Assembly: GCA_009829735.1 (NCBI GenBank)
Contig: CM020620.1
Location: 18,062,354-18,126,353 of the forward strand
Reading direction: 5' to 3'
Source: Pyropia yezoensis
Taxonomy: Eukaryota; Rhodophyta; Bangiophyceae; Bangiales; Bangiaceae
Length of the DNA: 64,000 nucleotides
Position numbers and translations under genes: made by a program. Position 1 is the first letter of the stretch. Each line of letters starts with the position of its first letter. Below are positions 1 through 10,703 of the stretch, piece by piece. The notes beneath the pieces were generated by a model. The model was not told the DNA's origin and made no database searches. It saw only the letters and a list, made by a program, of their open reading frames with translations.

Positions 1-1050
1 GTGAGGTTGTTGACGCGAAAGGACGCGGCGCCGGGGGTGCCCGTCAGCACGCCAATAAAAACCGCAGGACGAGCTCGAAAGACTCGACGACCCCGTGCAG
101 AGCGCCGCCATTGGCGGTTTGCATGGACCGACGCGGCATGGTCACGACGAGTACCGTTCGCCCGCCGCGCAGGGACAGTGCACACAGGGAAGGGTACGAG
201 GGCCAGGGGACAAGGCTACAATGCCAAGAGGGATGATCCAGCAGGATAATCGCGTCCGTCGTCTCGCCTTGCACCCTGTTGGCACGCCAGTCGCCGGTCG
301 ACTCTTTCGCCAAGAATTCATCCACTCAGAGCCACGTCAGAGTTTGTATTCCCATTGGCTGAATAGAGCACCGGACTGGCAGTCGCCCCACCATTCCCAG
401 CCGCAGTCTCCTTGGCCCAATTTTTTACAGAGGGTGCTTCTAGCCTGACCGCGGACGACTACTTGCTGCACCATTCTACATGGCCGTCCCGCGCTCTCCC
501 TGTTGCCGGCTATGTACATGCTGTACAGTCAATATCCACTTGTATGGCACCCTTGCGCACTTTGTTGCCCCCCCTCCCATGCAAGACAATTGACGGCTGC
601 GTGCTGCCATTGACGACTGGGCCGCGGCCGTCTGGGCCGCCGCCTCCATTTCATACACCCCCCTTTCTCTCCCTCCATCCCCAGCACCCTTTTTTTTTAT
701 TTACGTGCTGCGTTGACGGCGGGGGGGGAGGGGAGTAGCGTTGGGGGTGCGCCCGCACCCGCCCCACTTCGGACGCCCCCCCACCCCCGCTCCCCCCCTC
801 GCCAGTGTGGCGCCCCCTGCTGCTGTCCTGTCTCGACCGCGCGCTGTTGCTCCGTCATGCCCCGCTCCGTCCCTGTGACGGGTGCCACGGCAGGGGACGC
901 CGTGGCCGACTCTTCGCGCGCGCCCCCCTCCCCTCGCTCCGCATTGCGACGCGACTACCATCAGCAGCCGCGCGTGTGCTCTGCCAGTTATGCCCGAGCG
1001 CCTCGCTGAGGGCAGCGGGTTCCGTGGCGGTGAGTGGCTACCCGGCGCCC
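1..1050. other. Left flank, no supported gene
   Basis: No convincing gene is seen. Short open frames exist in several phases but contradict one another and match nothing recognised. GC content rises sharply after about base 560, with poly-T, poly-G and C-rich runs near 690-800. The last five bases (CGCCC, 1046-1050) are the left copy of the target-site duplication of chromovirus I. The pre-insertion sequence therefore continues at about 10,704. Confidence 0.6.
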
Positions 1051-1620
1051 TGTAGCATCCCTGGCCCCGACTTGGCGCCGACCCGGGACTACAACCAGAG
1101 GGCACCAGGTGCCAGAACACGCCCGCCGTGTGGTGATGGTTGGCGGCCGTGGCCCGTGCCCGGCACTGGGATGCGGTGGACTACGCTATCCACACGTGAG
1201 AGAGGGATTGCTGATGGGTTTTTGCATACTTGTGAGGGACTTGATTTGAGAGAATTTGAGTGTGAGATTAGTGAGTGGGAATAGAATTAGTAGTGATAGT
1301 GGCCCCCGACCTGACGAGGTTAGACTCGGGTCGGGGCCACTCGGGGCTATGGGGGGGCTACCTGGCCAACGTGCCGAGGCTCCCCCAGATGCACGTTAAG
1401 AGGGACAGCGAGGCGCCCTTGGCCCGCGCCCTCAGGAAAAAGACAACTGCGCGTTTGCTTTCCTCTTCCCCGTGTGCACTACCGTGCGTATCTGTTTGCT
1501 CTGCGAGCAGGCACGTGAGGCAACAGGCATACCATCTCGTAGTTCCCCTTTCTGTGTTACCTGTCCCTTTCCCCCGAGGGATATTGACACGTGTCTGAGA
1601 GGATCGAGTTTTACACCACA
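1051..1620 (+). repeat. Chromovirus I 5' LTR
   Basis: The 570-bp LTR starts TGTAGCATCC and ends near ACACCACA, matching 10,129-10,698 almost base for base. A purine-rich GAGAGAATTTGAGTGTGAGA segment precedes a GC-rich inverted stretch around 1300-1340 (CCCCGACCTGACGAGG with its near complement), which could form a hairpin in the transcript. A tRNA-primer site may start at about 1625 (TGGTGGAGCAGCAGGG) just inside the LTR; that assignment is weak. Confidence 0.88.
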
Positions 1621-1832
1621 TATTTGGTGGAGCAGCAGGGGATGATTGGAGTGTTTGAGAAGAGACATTTGGGAGCAGCGGTTGGGTTGTTCCTGTTCTG
1701 TCTTTTTCTGTGGTTTGGGAATTATTTGCACCCGTTCACGGGAATCCCATTCCTGGCTCTCCAACCCCTCTCTTGTGGTCTGGCGATCTTTGGACACGCA
1801 GGCAACTGGACTGTGGCTGTCAAGAGACCAAC

Positions 1833-3593
1833 ATGGCTACCCTGCCTGGCACGACGGTGCCCGAAGGGGTAGACCGCGCGTCCCTTGACGCATCCCTGGT
1901 CACCGCGGGGGACGGTGCCCAACCCGACGTTCTCCCTACGGGTGAAGCAGACCTGGGTGTGACATCCGGTAGCGGACTGGAGTCCACAGGCGGCCAAGCA
2001 CCACCTGCTCCCGTTCCTCCGGCTGTTCCTCCTGTGGGAGCCACCCCGGGGTCAACGGCGTTTGAGTCCGCTCGCAGCAGACGTCTCCCTCCTGTCGGTT
2101 CTACTCCTCAACCTCCAGGGATAGCCCCTGGTGTGTTTACTCCTGGACCCACACATGGCAGCCGGGTGTGTACACCTCTTCCTGTGGGCACTAGCAGTGC
2201 CAGAGGCACCGCTACGACTGGTTCTACGGGTCATCCTGAGACTTCGACTCCTGGGACCGGCCAAGCTTTCCCTCCCCTTGCATCCTACGGGGCGGGGAGC
2301 TCCAAGACCGGTAACCGGAGCAGCCGTAGGCGTCGGCGTCGTCGCCGTCGCTCTAGCACCAGCGAGACCAGTTCCTCCAGCTCTGAGGGGGGATATGATT
2401 GGGATGCATCTCCCGGTCCCACCCGGCGCAGGCTAGTCGAGTTTGACTTCCCTGCCCACCAAGTGGGAGATGCCACCCTGAACAAGGTCACGTATTGGGG
2501 TAACTACCGGCTGGAGAACCAAGACCAAGGTTACACCCGGAAGATGGCCAAGAAGATGGCGTCCCTGAACCAGCGAATGCAGCCGAGCTTCGGGGGACAT
2601 CCTAAGTTTTCCGGGAAGAGACCGGCGCTTATCTTTGCCTTCCTGCGCCGGTTTGTCAAGGCATGCATTGACAACGATGTGTCCGAGGGCAAGGCTCTCT
2701 ACCTCCTGGTTAACTTCATGACCGGAGAAGCGGAACAGCGTTTTGCACAGGTTCTACCAGACTCTGCCGGACACATTGTCGGACGTACCGTCGCGAGTTA
2801 TCCGGAGGCGGTCAACTGGCTCCTGTCCAACTACGCTGACGCGGACTCTCTGCGTAAAGCAGTCGGCAGGCTGAACCGGGCAACCATGGAAAGACAAGAG
2901 ACTCCAGAGGCGTTCGCCCGTCGTGTCCGGGAGATGAGCGATGCTTGTGGCAACGTTTACCCTGAGGACAGGCTCAAGATGATCTTCTCGGAAGGGCTTC
3001 CTGAATATCTTCAAGTGGATGCGGAGAACTACAACCAGGAACATCAAGAACATACCTTCCAGCAGTTGATGGCCTACACCCAGGGCAAGTACCGGCAAGC
3101 CAGGGCCCTCCAAGCTCCCATGGTATCAACTCCCAAGCCGTTGTCGCGAGTTCGACCCGGACCCGACAAGTATAAGGGAGGTGATAGCCCTGTACCAGTA
3201 CTCGCAGTTGGCGAGGCCTCACCCATGGGGTCAGGGGACAAGTGGGGCGGCTTCGTTTCCAAGGAGCAACCATCCCTGGTCGCCCCCAAGCAAGTCAAGA
3301 ACCAGCGGTTCCGGTCTTGTTGGCTGTGCCAGAAGGAGGATCACATGTCCTACCAGTGCCCGACCATTCCCAAGGACCTCCAGGAGACACTCAAGCGTCA
3401 AGGACTGGTGTTTGCAAAGGCGGTCAACTGGGCTGACCGGCGAGCACCATCCAAGATGGACAAGGCACAGGTACACGCAATCCGAGTGGCAACCTTACAG
3501 AGCATCACGGAGGCTCTGGCAAGGGAAGCTCCTACGGACTTTGACCTGGAGACCGAAACCTCAAAGGACTCCTCGGACCCGGGAAACGAGTAG
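1833..3593 (+). CDS. Chromovirus I gag
   Basis: This is a gag-type structural protein of about 586 residues from the first ATG of the frame. The N-terminal third is Ser/Pro/Thr/Gly-rich with a run of about ten arginines near base 2330. The middle holds the helical retrotransposon gag region (about 2600-3110). Near the C-terminus a CCHC zinc knuckle is visible (C-W-L-C, then H, then C, at about 3316-3360), the usual nucleic-acid-binding motif of gag. It is followed about 190 bases later by the pol frame. Confidence 0.85.
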   Translation: MATLPGTTVPEGVDRASLDASLVTAGDGAQPDVLPTGEADLGVTSGSGLESTGGQAPPAPVPPAVPPVGATPGSTAFESARSRRLPPVGSTPQPPGIAPGVFTPGPTHGSRVCTPLPVGTSSARGTATTGSTGHPETSTPGTGQAFPPLASYGAGSSKTGNRSSRRRRRRRRRSSTSETSSSSSEGGYDWDASPGPTRRRLVEFDFPAHQVGDATLNKVTYWGNYRLENQDQGYTRKMAKKMASLNQRMQPSFGGHPKFSGKRPALIFAFLRRFVKACIDNDVSEGKALYLLVNFMTGEAEQRFAQVLPDSAGHIVGRTVASYPEAVNWLLSNYADADSLRKAVGRLNRATMERQETPEAFARRVREMSDACGNVYPEDRLKMIFSEGLPEYLQVDAENYNQEHQEHTFQQLMAYTQGKYRQARALQAPMVSTPKPLSRVRPGPDKYKGGDSPVPVLAVGEASPMGSGDKWGGFVSKEQPSLVAPKQVKNQRFRSCWLCQKEDHMSYQCPTIPKDLQETLKRQGLVFAKAVNWADRRAPSKMDKAQVHAIRVATLQSITEALAREAPTDFDLETETSKDSSDPGNE

Positions 3594-3778
3594 GGCAGGC
3601 GCTCTCCCCAAGTGTCTTCCCGAATCTCCGACGGCAGGGTACTTCTACCTGTTCTCCCCTTGCGTGCCGGGAGAAAGGACGGCAGTTACCCGCTCAACCG
3701 GTAGCCGCCTGGACACCCTGTTTGTTCAAGGGGACATTGCTCGTCCTGCGTAAAGAAAACCTCAAGATTAATGCTCGT

Positions 3779-6700
3779 ATGCGTGTGGGGGATAGCCTCC
3801 CCCAAGCTGTTACGCCGGTGGTTGACACGGGAGCCGGACCAAGCGTCATCACTGAGAACCTGTTACCTCAGGGCTGGCGTCGACATGCCTGGAGAGCGCC
3901 TACCCGGACCCATATCGTCGACGCTTCGGGTCAAACCCTACGACCGATTGGCCGTCTTCCTGTCGCCATCTATGTCAACAATGAACCAATGCTTTTTCCC
4001 TTTCTAGTAGTCAAGACCCTATCAGTCCCCCTCATCCTAGGCTGGGACTTCCAGAAGCAGCATGTCAAGAGCATCCTACCCGGAGAGGGGAAGGTCCAGT
4101 TCAACCATGGGTTTGTGTCACCGGTATTGGAGCATCTGGACGCCAAGGTTCGTGTAGCCAAGAGCAAGAGGGAACGCATCCCACCCTCTACCTTGACTCT
4201 CTTCAAACCGGTGCTCCTACCTCCTCGCTCGGAGACCAAGGTTCAAGCAACGACCCGGATTGCAGGTCAATGCCTGATCTACGGACGTAAGGAATTTCTG
4301 GCGAAACACCGGTTATACTTGGCCCACGGACATCACAAGAAGGTAGAAAGGCACACCCCGTTCCCGGTGCTTATCGTCAACGTGAGCCTGAAGCCAATAA
4401 CCCTCGCCAAGGGCACCCGAGTTGGTACAGCAGAGCCTTACCGGGGATCCGCCCGTGCTATGAGCAAGGAAGACCTCCTGAACCTGCAACAAGAACTGGC
4501 ATCCAACTTGACGGCCTTAGACGTACCTCCGAAACAAGAGCAGGCTGGCAGCGCTACTCCGAAACCCAAACAAGCATCACCCGGGATGCCGAAGGTCAAG
4601 CAAGAAAATGTCCCTCCCGACTGGAAGGAGGCACTGGAGAAGCTTCTCCAGGAATATCGGCACCTGTGGTCGGGAGAGCTGGGCAAGATCGACGCCACTC
4701 TACACCGGATTCAACTCAAGCCGGAAGCTAAGCCAGTGCACATGCAACCATATCGGGCTGGACCTCATCGCCGGGATGAGATTGAGAAGCAGGTTAACAA
4801 GATGCTCAAGATGGATGTTATCGAGCCGTCTGATGGCGAGTGGGCTTTCCCGGTGGTAGTCGTCCCGAAAACCGGCGGTCACTTCCGTTTCTGCGTTGAC
4901 TACCGGCGCCTGAACGAGATGACAGTCAAGGACGTATACCCGATACCCCGGATGGATGATTGCCTCGACTTTCTTGGTGATGCCACCCTCTTCTCGACGC
5001 TGGATTGTAATGCCGGTTACTGGCAGATCCCTCTGGCTGACGAGGACAAGGACAAGACCACCTTCACGTGCCACCTGGGACTATTCCGGTGCAAGCGTTT
5101 TCCTTTTGGTCTCACCAATGCTCCGGCAACCTTCCAAAGAGCCATCGACATCATCCTGTCCGGGCTAAGGTGGAGAACATGTTTGGTCTACCTGGACGAC
5201 ATTATCGTTTTCTCCAAAACCCCAGCGGAACACCTGGAGCACCTTCGGGAGGTCCTGGCCCTCCTGTCCAAGGCTGGAGTTACCCTCAAGGCCGAGAAGT
5301 GCCACCTGTTTGAGACTGAGGTGGAGTATCTGGGGCACGTGCTGAGTCCGGGGGAGCTCCGAGTCAATGAGAAGAACATCAAGGCCCTCCGGCATGCACG
5401 GCAACCCAAAACCCAGACGGAACTCAAGAGCTTCCTGGGTATGTGCAACGTCTATCGCCGGTTCGTACGGGACTATGCTCTGATTGCCCGGCCACTGACC
5501 AAGCTGACCAGCAAGAAGCTTCCCGCACAACTCCCGGTGTTCGACGAGAAGCAGACCGCGGCCTTCGAAGAGCTCAAGAAGCGCCTGACCACCACTCCAG
5601 TACTGGCGTTACCCAAGCGGGAGGGCCAGTTTGTTCTGGAGACTGATGCCTGTGGCGTCCAGGTGGGGTGCTCACTACTCCAGCAGCAACCTAATGGGCA
5701 CTTTTTCCCGATAGGCTACTACAGTCGCGTCTTGACTCCAGCTGAGAAAAACTATTCCACGACCGAGCGCGAGTGCTTGGCAGTCGTCTGCGCTTGCTTC
5801 CTGTTACGGCCATATCTTGAAGGACAAGAGTTCCTCATCCGGATGGACCACGCCAGCCTAAGGTGGCTGCTATGTATGGACAGCAGTCAAGGAAGGGTCG
5901 CCCGGTGGCGCCTACGCCTTTCGGAGTTCAAGGACAAGGTGTGCACCAGAGCAGGGAGGGAGCACCACTGCGCCGACACCATGTCCCGGCTGGAGACTCC
6001 TGCAGCCGATACCGGTCCTATCCCGGAGGAAATACCTTGCTTCATCCTTCCGAATGTCGGACGTGGCTGGCACGCTCCCCTGTATGAGACACCTGAAGCT
6101 CATCAACCGGTGACCACTCACCGGATGCTGGAGGCACAACTGACGGATCCTCAATGCTTGGAGCTTCGCCACCAAATGGACCTGAACCGGAACAGTCGTT
6201 TCTCCGAGTGTACGGACGGACTCCTAGTACGGGTGTCACCCTTCGATGGGGCCACTCAAGTCTACGTACCCCGGGGCCTACGAGCTGACATCCTACGCCT
6301 GGAGCACTCGTCTCCCCAGGCCGGACATCCTGGTATCAATCGGATGTATGCTTCCATGGGACGACACTATTACTGGGAAACCATGGCCAGTGACGTCCAT
6401 AAGTACCTGGAGGCTTGTGTTTCGTGTGCAAGGAACCGGTTGTCCCAGAGGAAGAAGACTTCTAAGCTACACCTATTCCCTGCGGAGGAGCCCTTTGCAA
6501 GCTTAAGCATGGACATCCTGGGGCCCCTACCTGAAACATCCAGTGGCAACATATACCTGCTCATCATATGTGACCGGTTCTCCAAGTTCACTCGAGCAAT
6601 CCCGCTGAGGACCATCACGGCTCTGGATGTCACGTCAGCCTTCTGCGAGTACTGGATAGCTGCCTACGGCCCTCCAGACTCCGTCTTAACCGACAACGGT

Positions 6701-7681
6701 CCCCAGTTTGCGTCCCTGTTCTTCCAAGGAGTCTGTGACCTGATGGGCATCAAGAACTTGTACACCACGACGTACCACCCGCAAACGAACGGCCAGGTGG
6801 AACGATTCAACCGGACCCTAGTGGACATGCTACGGCACTACGTGGAGGAGCACCAAGAAGACTGGGACGAGCTCCTGGCTGTTCTCACTCTAGCCTACAA
6901 CTCCCGAGTTCACCGGACAACGGGAGTCGCTCCACTCGACTTTGTCACCCCAAGGCGGCTGACCAACTTCTCCCTGGAAAGAATACCAGATGGTCTCCAG
7001 CCTGCACTGAAGTCAGGTCCCAAGGCAAAGGATGAGTTCCTGGAACAACTGAAGCTCCTGCTCCCAAGAGTCAAGGAGTCAATCTCGAAGACCCAGGAGC
7101 GATACAAGCGGGGCTATGACAAGGGCGTTCGGGAAAAGAACAAGGAACTGGGTGGTGGCGACTGGGTTTTTGTGGACAACCATAGCAAGACCCGGGGGAA
7201 GCTGGACTCGAAGACGGATGGACCTTATGAGATCCTGAATACGGACGGTTGGACCTTTCTTCTAGAAGTGGATGGCTCCCCGTACCGCGTGAGCAGCGCC
7301 CATGTCACCCGAGCTCCACCGCCAAGCCAACGGGACTTGACCCGGCGCAAGCGGGCCGCAGTACCCTGGCTATCCCAAGAAGAAGGTCGGGAATATGTCT
7401 ACGTCAAGTTTGTGGACCATGCCTGGAGAGACGGACGCCTGTACCTGCGAGTACGCTGGTTCGGTCTTAACCCGGCAGATGATACCTGGGAACCCTCAAA
7501 CCGGCTACCCATCGCGGATGTCTTTGCCTACACGCGACGGAACGGGATAGAGGGCACTCCAGTGGCCAGAGCCGGCAAGATTCTGGAGTCGGACTCGGAG
7601 GAGGACCAAGAGGATGGGGCCAACCAAGACCCTCGGGACGAGCCGAGTTCATCCGCAACGGATGCGGAACAAGAGGATTGA
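3779..7681 (+). CDS. Chromovirus I pol (PR-RT-RH-IN-chromodomain)
   Basis: This polyprotein of about 1,300 residues is read from the first ATG of its frame. Upstream codons are also open, so it may be made by a route other than simple initiation. In order: an aspartic protease with the DTGAG active-site motif (about 3820), reverse transcriptase (about 4640-5450) with catalytic YLDD at about 5191, RNase H (about 5560-5990), and integrase. Integrase shows an HHCC zinc finger (about 6300-6430) and a DDE core with D in SMDILGP, D in TDNGPQF and E in NGQVERFNR. A chromodomain with aromatic-cage-like residues follows (about 7385-7520; Y-V-K-F and W-E-P-S). The gene order is that of Ty3/gypsy elements. 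Confidence 0.93.
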   Translation: MRVGDSLPQAVTPVVDTGAGPSVITENLLPQGWRRHAWRAPTRTHIVDASGQTLRPIGRLPVAIYVNNEPMLFPFLVVKTLSVPLILGWDFQKQHVKSILPGEGKVQFNHGFVSPVLEHLDAKVRVAKSKRERIPPSTLTLFKPVLLPPRSETKVQATTRIAGQCLIYGRKEFLAKHRLYLAHGHHKKVERHTPFPVLIVNVSLKPITLAKGTRVGTAEPYRGSARAMSKEDLLNLQQELASNLTALDVPPKQEQAGSATPKPKQASPGMPKVKQENVPPDWKEALEKLLQEYRHLWSGELGKIDATLHRIQLKPEAKPVHMQPYRAGPHRRDEIEKQVNKMLKMDVIEPSDGEWAFPVVVVPKTGGHFRFCVDYRRLNEMTVKDVYPIPRMDDCLDFLGDATLFSTLDCNAGYWQIPLADEDKDKTTFTCHLGLFRCKRFPFGLTNAPATFQRAIDIILSGLRWRTCLVYLDDIIVFSKTPAEHLEHLREVLALLSKAGVTLKAEKCHLFETEVEYLGHVLSPGELRVNEKNIKALRHARQPKTQTELKSFLGMCNVYRRFVRDYALIARPLTKLTSKKLPAQLPVFDEKQTAAFEELKKRLTTTPVLALPKREGQFVLETDACGVQVGCSLLQQQPNGHFFPIGYYSRVLTPAEKNYSTTERECLAVVCACFLLRPYLEGQEFLIRMDHASLRWLLCMDSSQGRVARWRLRLSEFKDKVCTRAGREHHCADTMSRLETPAADTGPIPEEIPCFILPNVGRGWHAPLYETPEAHQPVTTHRMLEAQLTDPQCLELRHQMDLNRNSRFSECTDGLLVRVSPFDGATQVYVPRGLRADILRLEHSSPQAGHPGINRMYASMGRHYYWETMASDVHKYLEACVSCARNRLSQRKKTSKLHLFPAEEPFASLSMDILGPLPETSSGNIYLLIICDRFSKFTRAIPLRTITALDVTSAFCEYWIAAYGPPDSVLTDNGPQFASLFFQGVCDLMGIKNLYTTTYHPQTNGQVERFNRTLVDMLRHYVEEHQEDWDELLAVLTLAYNSRVHRTTGVAPLDFVTPRRLTNFSLERIPDGLQPALKSGPKAKDEFLEQLKLLLPRVKESISKTQERYKRGYDKGVREKNKELGGGDWVFVDNHSKTRGKLDSKTDGPYEILNTDGWTFLLEVDGSPYRVSSAHVTRAPPPSQRDLTRRKRAAVPWLSQEEGREYVYVKFVDHAWRDGRLYLRVRWFGLNPADDTWEPSNRLPIADVFAYTRRNGIEGTPVARAGKILESDSEEDQEDGANQDPRDEPSSSATDAEQED

Positions 7682-8105
7682 GAAGAAGGGAACGGTTATA
7701 TCAAGGAGAACATGCAATACAAGCATGGAACAATCAAGGAAAACAAGCATCCGCTCGGGCAACCCTTCTCTCCGCCTCTTCCCTCCTCGCTTCTCCCAAG
7801 ACCCTCACCCTCCTTGCCTCCAACTACTACTCCCGGCGCGGACGCTGAGCCGCGGGAGTGTCCTCCAGCGCTGCCTCCGCGGCACGACGGGAACCGGAGG
7901 AAGATGGGATGAAGTAGTGCGGTGGACGCGGTGCATCCCGGTATGACGCCATCGGAGTAGTACCGGTAGTTGCCGGGGGCTCCCGCTCATCCAGATATGC
8001 CCGTCGGCGCCCCTGGAAGCCAGTGAAGGTTTCTGACCACTGCTGGGCCAAGCCATGCCGCGTCAAGGTCGCCAGAAGCTCGCCAACCACCGGGCTGTTC
8101 GACAT
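7682..8105. other. Spacer between pol and the antisense frame of chromovirus I
   Basis: This internal element sequence follows pol. It is purine-rich just after the pol stop, then C-rich. No plus-strand protein is recognisable. Coding potential on the minus strand begins in its right part and continues into the long antisense frame. Confidence 0.5.
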
Positions 8106-10136
8106 CTAGCCGCTGTCCGCGCAAGCAAACACCCGGTCGACCACGTTGTTCAAGACGCTGGCGTAAGTACCCAGCACCAGGGAGGACCCAACGCCTTCAA
8201 CCTGCACCGGAAGACGACCCAGGTGGTCTTCAATCATACCGACGTCGTACTGGTCGCATGTCGGGCCACCTTGGTTCAGGTACCAGTCAGGCACCCGGAA
8301 GCGGGTAAGGCGCAGAGTCGGCGCCGGAATTTCGAACCGCCCCGAGGATGACACCACCGGACGGTCCACAACGGCCCCCGAAACCGGAGTACCGAACTCC
8401 AGCGGAGGCACAGCGCCGCCCGCGTTGGAAGAAGGCGTCCGAGGCGGAGCGGCCGGAGTCGTAGGCGACCGCACGGTCACCCCCAGACTCGCCGCAGACA
8501 GGCGCGGTGCCGGAGGAGCTTGAAGTACCGGCACAGCCGGAACAGGGCGTGAACGCGCCGGCGACGGTTCAGGAGAGGCCACCGGGGCGACAGGAGCAAC
8601 AGGAGGAAGCGGAGCCGCCGCAGACGCCTGACCGACCGCCGCGGCCCATCCCGACTCCTGCACCGGCGGCCCAACTGGCAGAAGATCAAGGGCGGCCGGG
8701 GCAGGAAAGCTACCTAGCTGCGGCCACGCCGGAAGCGGCGTCGCCAGCTGCACCTTGGCCGGAGAAGACTGGTAGACCACCTGCGCCCAACCGAAGCCAT
8801 CCCGACGCGGGCGGTTCTGGTCGGCAATCGCGTTCAAGAAGTTCCGGTCATGCACCGGCACCAGACGCCGGAAGTCAATCATCGCCTGGAAGAGCCCCTT
8901 GTACTCTTCGTCCTGGCTGCACAGGAAGTCGACGGTCAACTTGTCGACAATCCAGACCATCAGGAGGTCAGGGAGAAACCAAAGCCGGTTGGACACCAAG
9001 ACCTCGTGAAGCCAGTGGTTGGCCGCCAAGACTGTCATCTCGGACGTGTACATCGTGTACGGGATCGAGTGGAAGAAGCCCTTGATCGACGCCTGAGTCA
9101 AGGCGTCCAAGAAGTACCAGGTGAAGGGGATGCTGGAAGGAGCAAACCCGACCGAGATCTCGACTTCCTGCTGCTGCGGGATGACCTTGGGGTAGTACGC
9201 CGCCCGGTTAGCCTTATCCAGCTTCCAGAACTCCTGATGGTTGCAGCTCACGAGGAAGTCACGCTGACGGCCGCGTCGCTCGCCTTGCTCCCGTGCCGGT
9301 GACAACTTGGAGTACTTCCGGGTCAGGAAAGGCGGCTCCAGAGCGACCATGCTCGGACGGGGGTCGCAGTTCAGGCTCCCCGACCCCTTGAGCGCCTCGT
9401 CCCAGACCTTGAGCGCCCGGTGGACGTACCCTTCCTCCTCCGGCCACCGGAGAACGGACGCGGACACGCGACGCTCGGTCAAGGGTAGATCCAGCACCAG
9501 CGCGAAGGGGAGATCCTCCAGACGAGCAACCCAAGAGGAACCCGAGAAGCTCTGGGAGCGGTCTTGTGCCAGGCGCATCTGGTCCGCCGTGTGAAGACGA
9601 GCCTTATCCATCTCGGTCAGGACCCCGCGCTGGAGTTCCTTGCGCCAGAGGTCCAAGCAATCCTGCTGGCACTGGGCCGCGCCGGCGTTGCCGACCACCG
9701 TGGAGTAGCGCCGGCCCGCCAGAGGGTCCTGCCCAAGAAGCATCTCCGGGAGACCCACCGGGGGGGGTCTCGACCGGGTGCATCTCAGAAGCCGGGGGAA
9801 CCCGATCCGTCCCCGCCGTGGCGACCGGCGCCGACATCGACACCCGAGGAACCGGAGGCAGGAGAGGGGCGCGACTACCCGAGTTCTCCTCCGCAACACT
9901 CGCCGCCGGAACCACGGGCCCAGCTTGGATCTCGGAACTGGACATGACGTCCAGACTCCGGGGAACGAGAGGGCCAAGGTGAAGGAGAGAAGGGGGGCAG
10001 AGAACCGGAGCAGGTGATCGTGACCAGGGTGAAGACGCTCGACCTCGGCACCGGTGTGGACGTGCTCGAGGCTGTGCACGGTGGCACCTGGTTCGGCCCG
10101 AGGACGTGCCGGACTAGGGAGGGAGCTATGTAGCAT
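8106..10136 (-). CDS. Antisense open frame of chromovirus I, function unknown
   Basis: This long minus-strand open frame of about 676 codons lies wholly between pol and the 3' LTR, opposite to gag-pol. Its 5' limit is uncertain because the first codons overlap the LTR edge and are low complexity; the protein-like part begins near base 9700. The centre (about 8700-9600) has ordinary globular composition, with many aromatic and aliphatic residues (for example F-T-W-Y-F-L-D-A-L and W-I-V-D-K-L-T-V-D-F-L). The last third is a Pro/Ala/Ser-rich linker followed by a short conserved-looking tail. I recognise no domain. The same frame is kept in the repeated copy at 18,865-20,658. Antisense accessory frames between pol and the 3' LTR are known in some plant LTR elements, so an element-encoded accessory protein is plausible. 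Confidence 0.6.
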   Translation of the reverse strand: MLHSSLPSPARPRAEPGATVHSLEHVHTGAEVERLHPGHDHLLRFSAPLLSFTLALSFPGVWTSCPVPRSKLGPWFRRRVLRRRTRVVAPLSCLRFLGCRCRRRSPRRGRIGFPRLLRCTRSRPPPVGLPEMLLGQDPLAGRRYSTVVGNAGAAQCQQDCLDLWRKELQRGVLTEMDKARLHTADQMRLAQDRSQSFSGSSWVARLEDLPFALVLDLPLTERRVSASVLRWPEEEGYVHRALKVWDEALKGSGSLNCDPRPSMVALEPPFLTRKYSKLSPAREQGERRGRQRDFLVSCNHQEFWKLDKANRAAYYPKVIPQQQEVEISVGFAPSSIPFTWYFLDALTQASIKGFFHSIPYTMYTSEMTVLAANHWLHEVLVSNRLWFLPDLLMVWIVDKLTVDFLCSQDEEYKGLFQAMIDFRRLVPVHDRNFLNAIADQNRPRRDGFGWAQVVYQSSPAKVQLATPLPAWPQLGSFPAPAALDLLPVGPPVQESGWAAAVGQASAAAPLPPVAPVAPVASPEPSPARSRPVPAVPVLQAPPAPRLSAASLGVTVRSPTTPAAPPRTPSSNAGGAVPPLEFGTPVSGAVVDRPVVSSSGRFEIPAPTLRLTRFRVPDWYLNQGGPTCDQYDVGMIEDHLGRLPVQVEGVGSSLVLGTYASVLNNVVDRVFACADSG
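10116..10125 (+). other. Polypurine tract of chromovirus I
   Basis: The purine run AGGGAGGGAG ends three bases before the 3' LTR start. This is the expected position of the plus-strand primer in an LTR retrotransposon. Confidence 0.6.
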
Positions 10137-10698
10137 CCCTGGCCCCGACTTGGCGCCGACCCGGGACTACAACCAGAGGGCACCAGGTGCCAGAACACGC
10201 CCGCCGTGTGGTGATGGTTGGCGGCCGTGGCCCGTGCCCGGCACTGGGATGCGGTGGACTACGCTATCCACACGTGAGAGAGGGATTGCTGATGGGTTTT
10301 TGCATACTTGTGAGGGACTTGATTGAGAGAATTTGAGTGTGAGATTAGTGAGTGGGAATAGAATTAGTAGTGATAGTGGCCCCCGACCTGACGAGGTTAG
10401 ACTCGGGTCGGGGCCACTCGGGGCTATGGGGGGGCTACCTGGCCAACGTGCCGAGGCTCCCCCAGATGCACGTTAAGAGGGACAGCGAGGCGCCCTTGGC
10501 CCGCGCCCTCAGGAAAAAGACAACTGCGCGTTTGCTTTCCTCTTCCCCGTGTGCACTACCGTGCGTATCTGTTTGCTCTGCGAGCAGGCACGTGAGGCAA
10601 CAGGCATACCATTCTCGTAGTTCCCCTTTCTGTGTTACCTGTCCCTTTCCCCCGAGGGATATTGACACGTGTCTGAGAGGATCAAGTTTTATACCACG
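10129..10698 (+). repeat. Chromovirus I 3' LTR (copy A)
   Basis: This repeats 1051-1620 at about 99 percent identity, starting TGTAGCATCC. It is followed by the right target-duplication copy CGCCC at 10,699-10,703. Because the LTR can be taken to end one base earlier, the duplication could also be read as 6 bp (GCGCCC). Confidence 0.88.
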
Positions 10699-10703
10699 CG
10701 CCC

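Larger units (their letters stand above)
1051..10698 (+). mobile_element. Chromovirus I: Ty3/gypsy LTR retrotransposon (copy A)
   Basis: This is a complete-looking LTR element of about 9.65 kb. It is bounded by two 570-bp LTRs (1051-1620 and 10,129-10,698) and a 5-bp target duplication CGCCC at 1046-1050 and 10,699-10,703. Internal order is gag, then pol with protease, reverse transcriptase, RNase H, integrase and a C-terminal chromodomain, then a long minus-strand open frame before the 3' LTR. Integrase lies after RNase H and a chromodomain follows, which is the Ty3/gypsy chromovirus plan. The LTRs differ by only a few substitutions over 570 bp (roughly half a percent), so the insertion is young. 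The two main frames look open, and the element looks whole in this copy. Confidence 0.93.
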
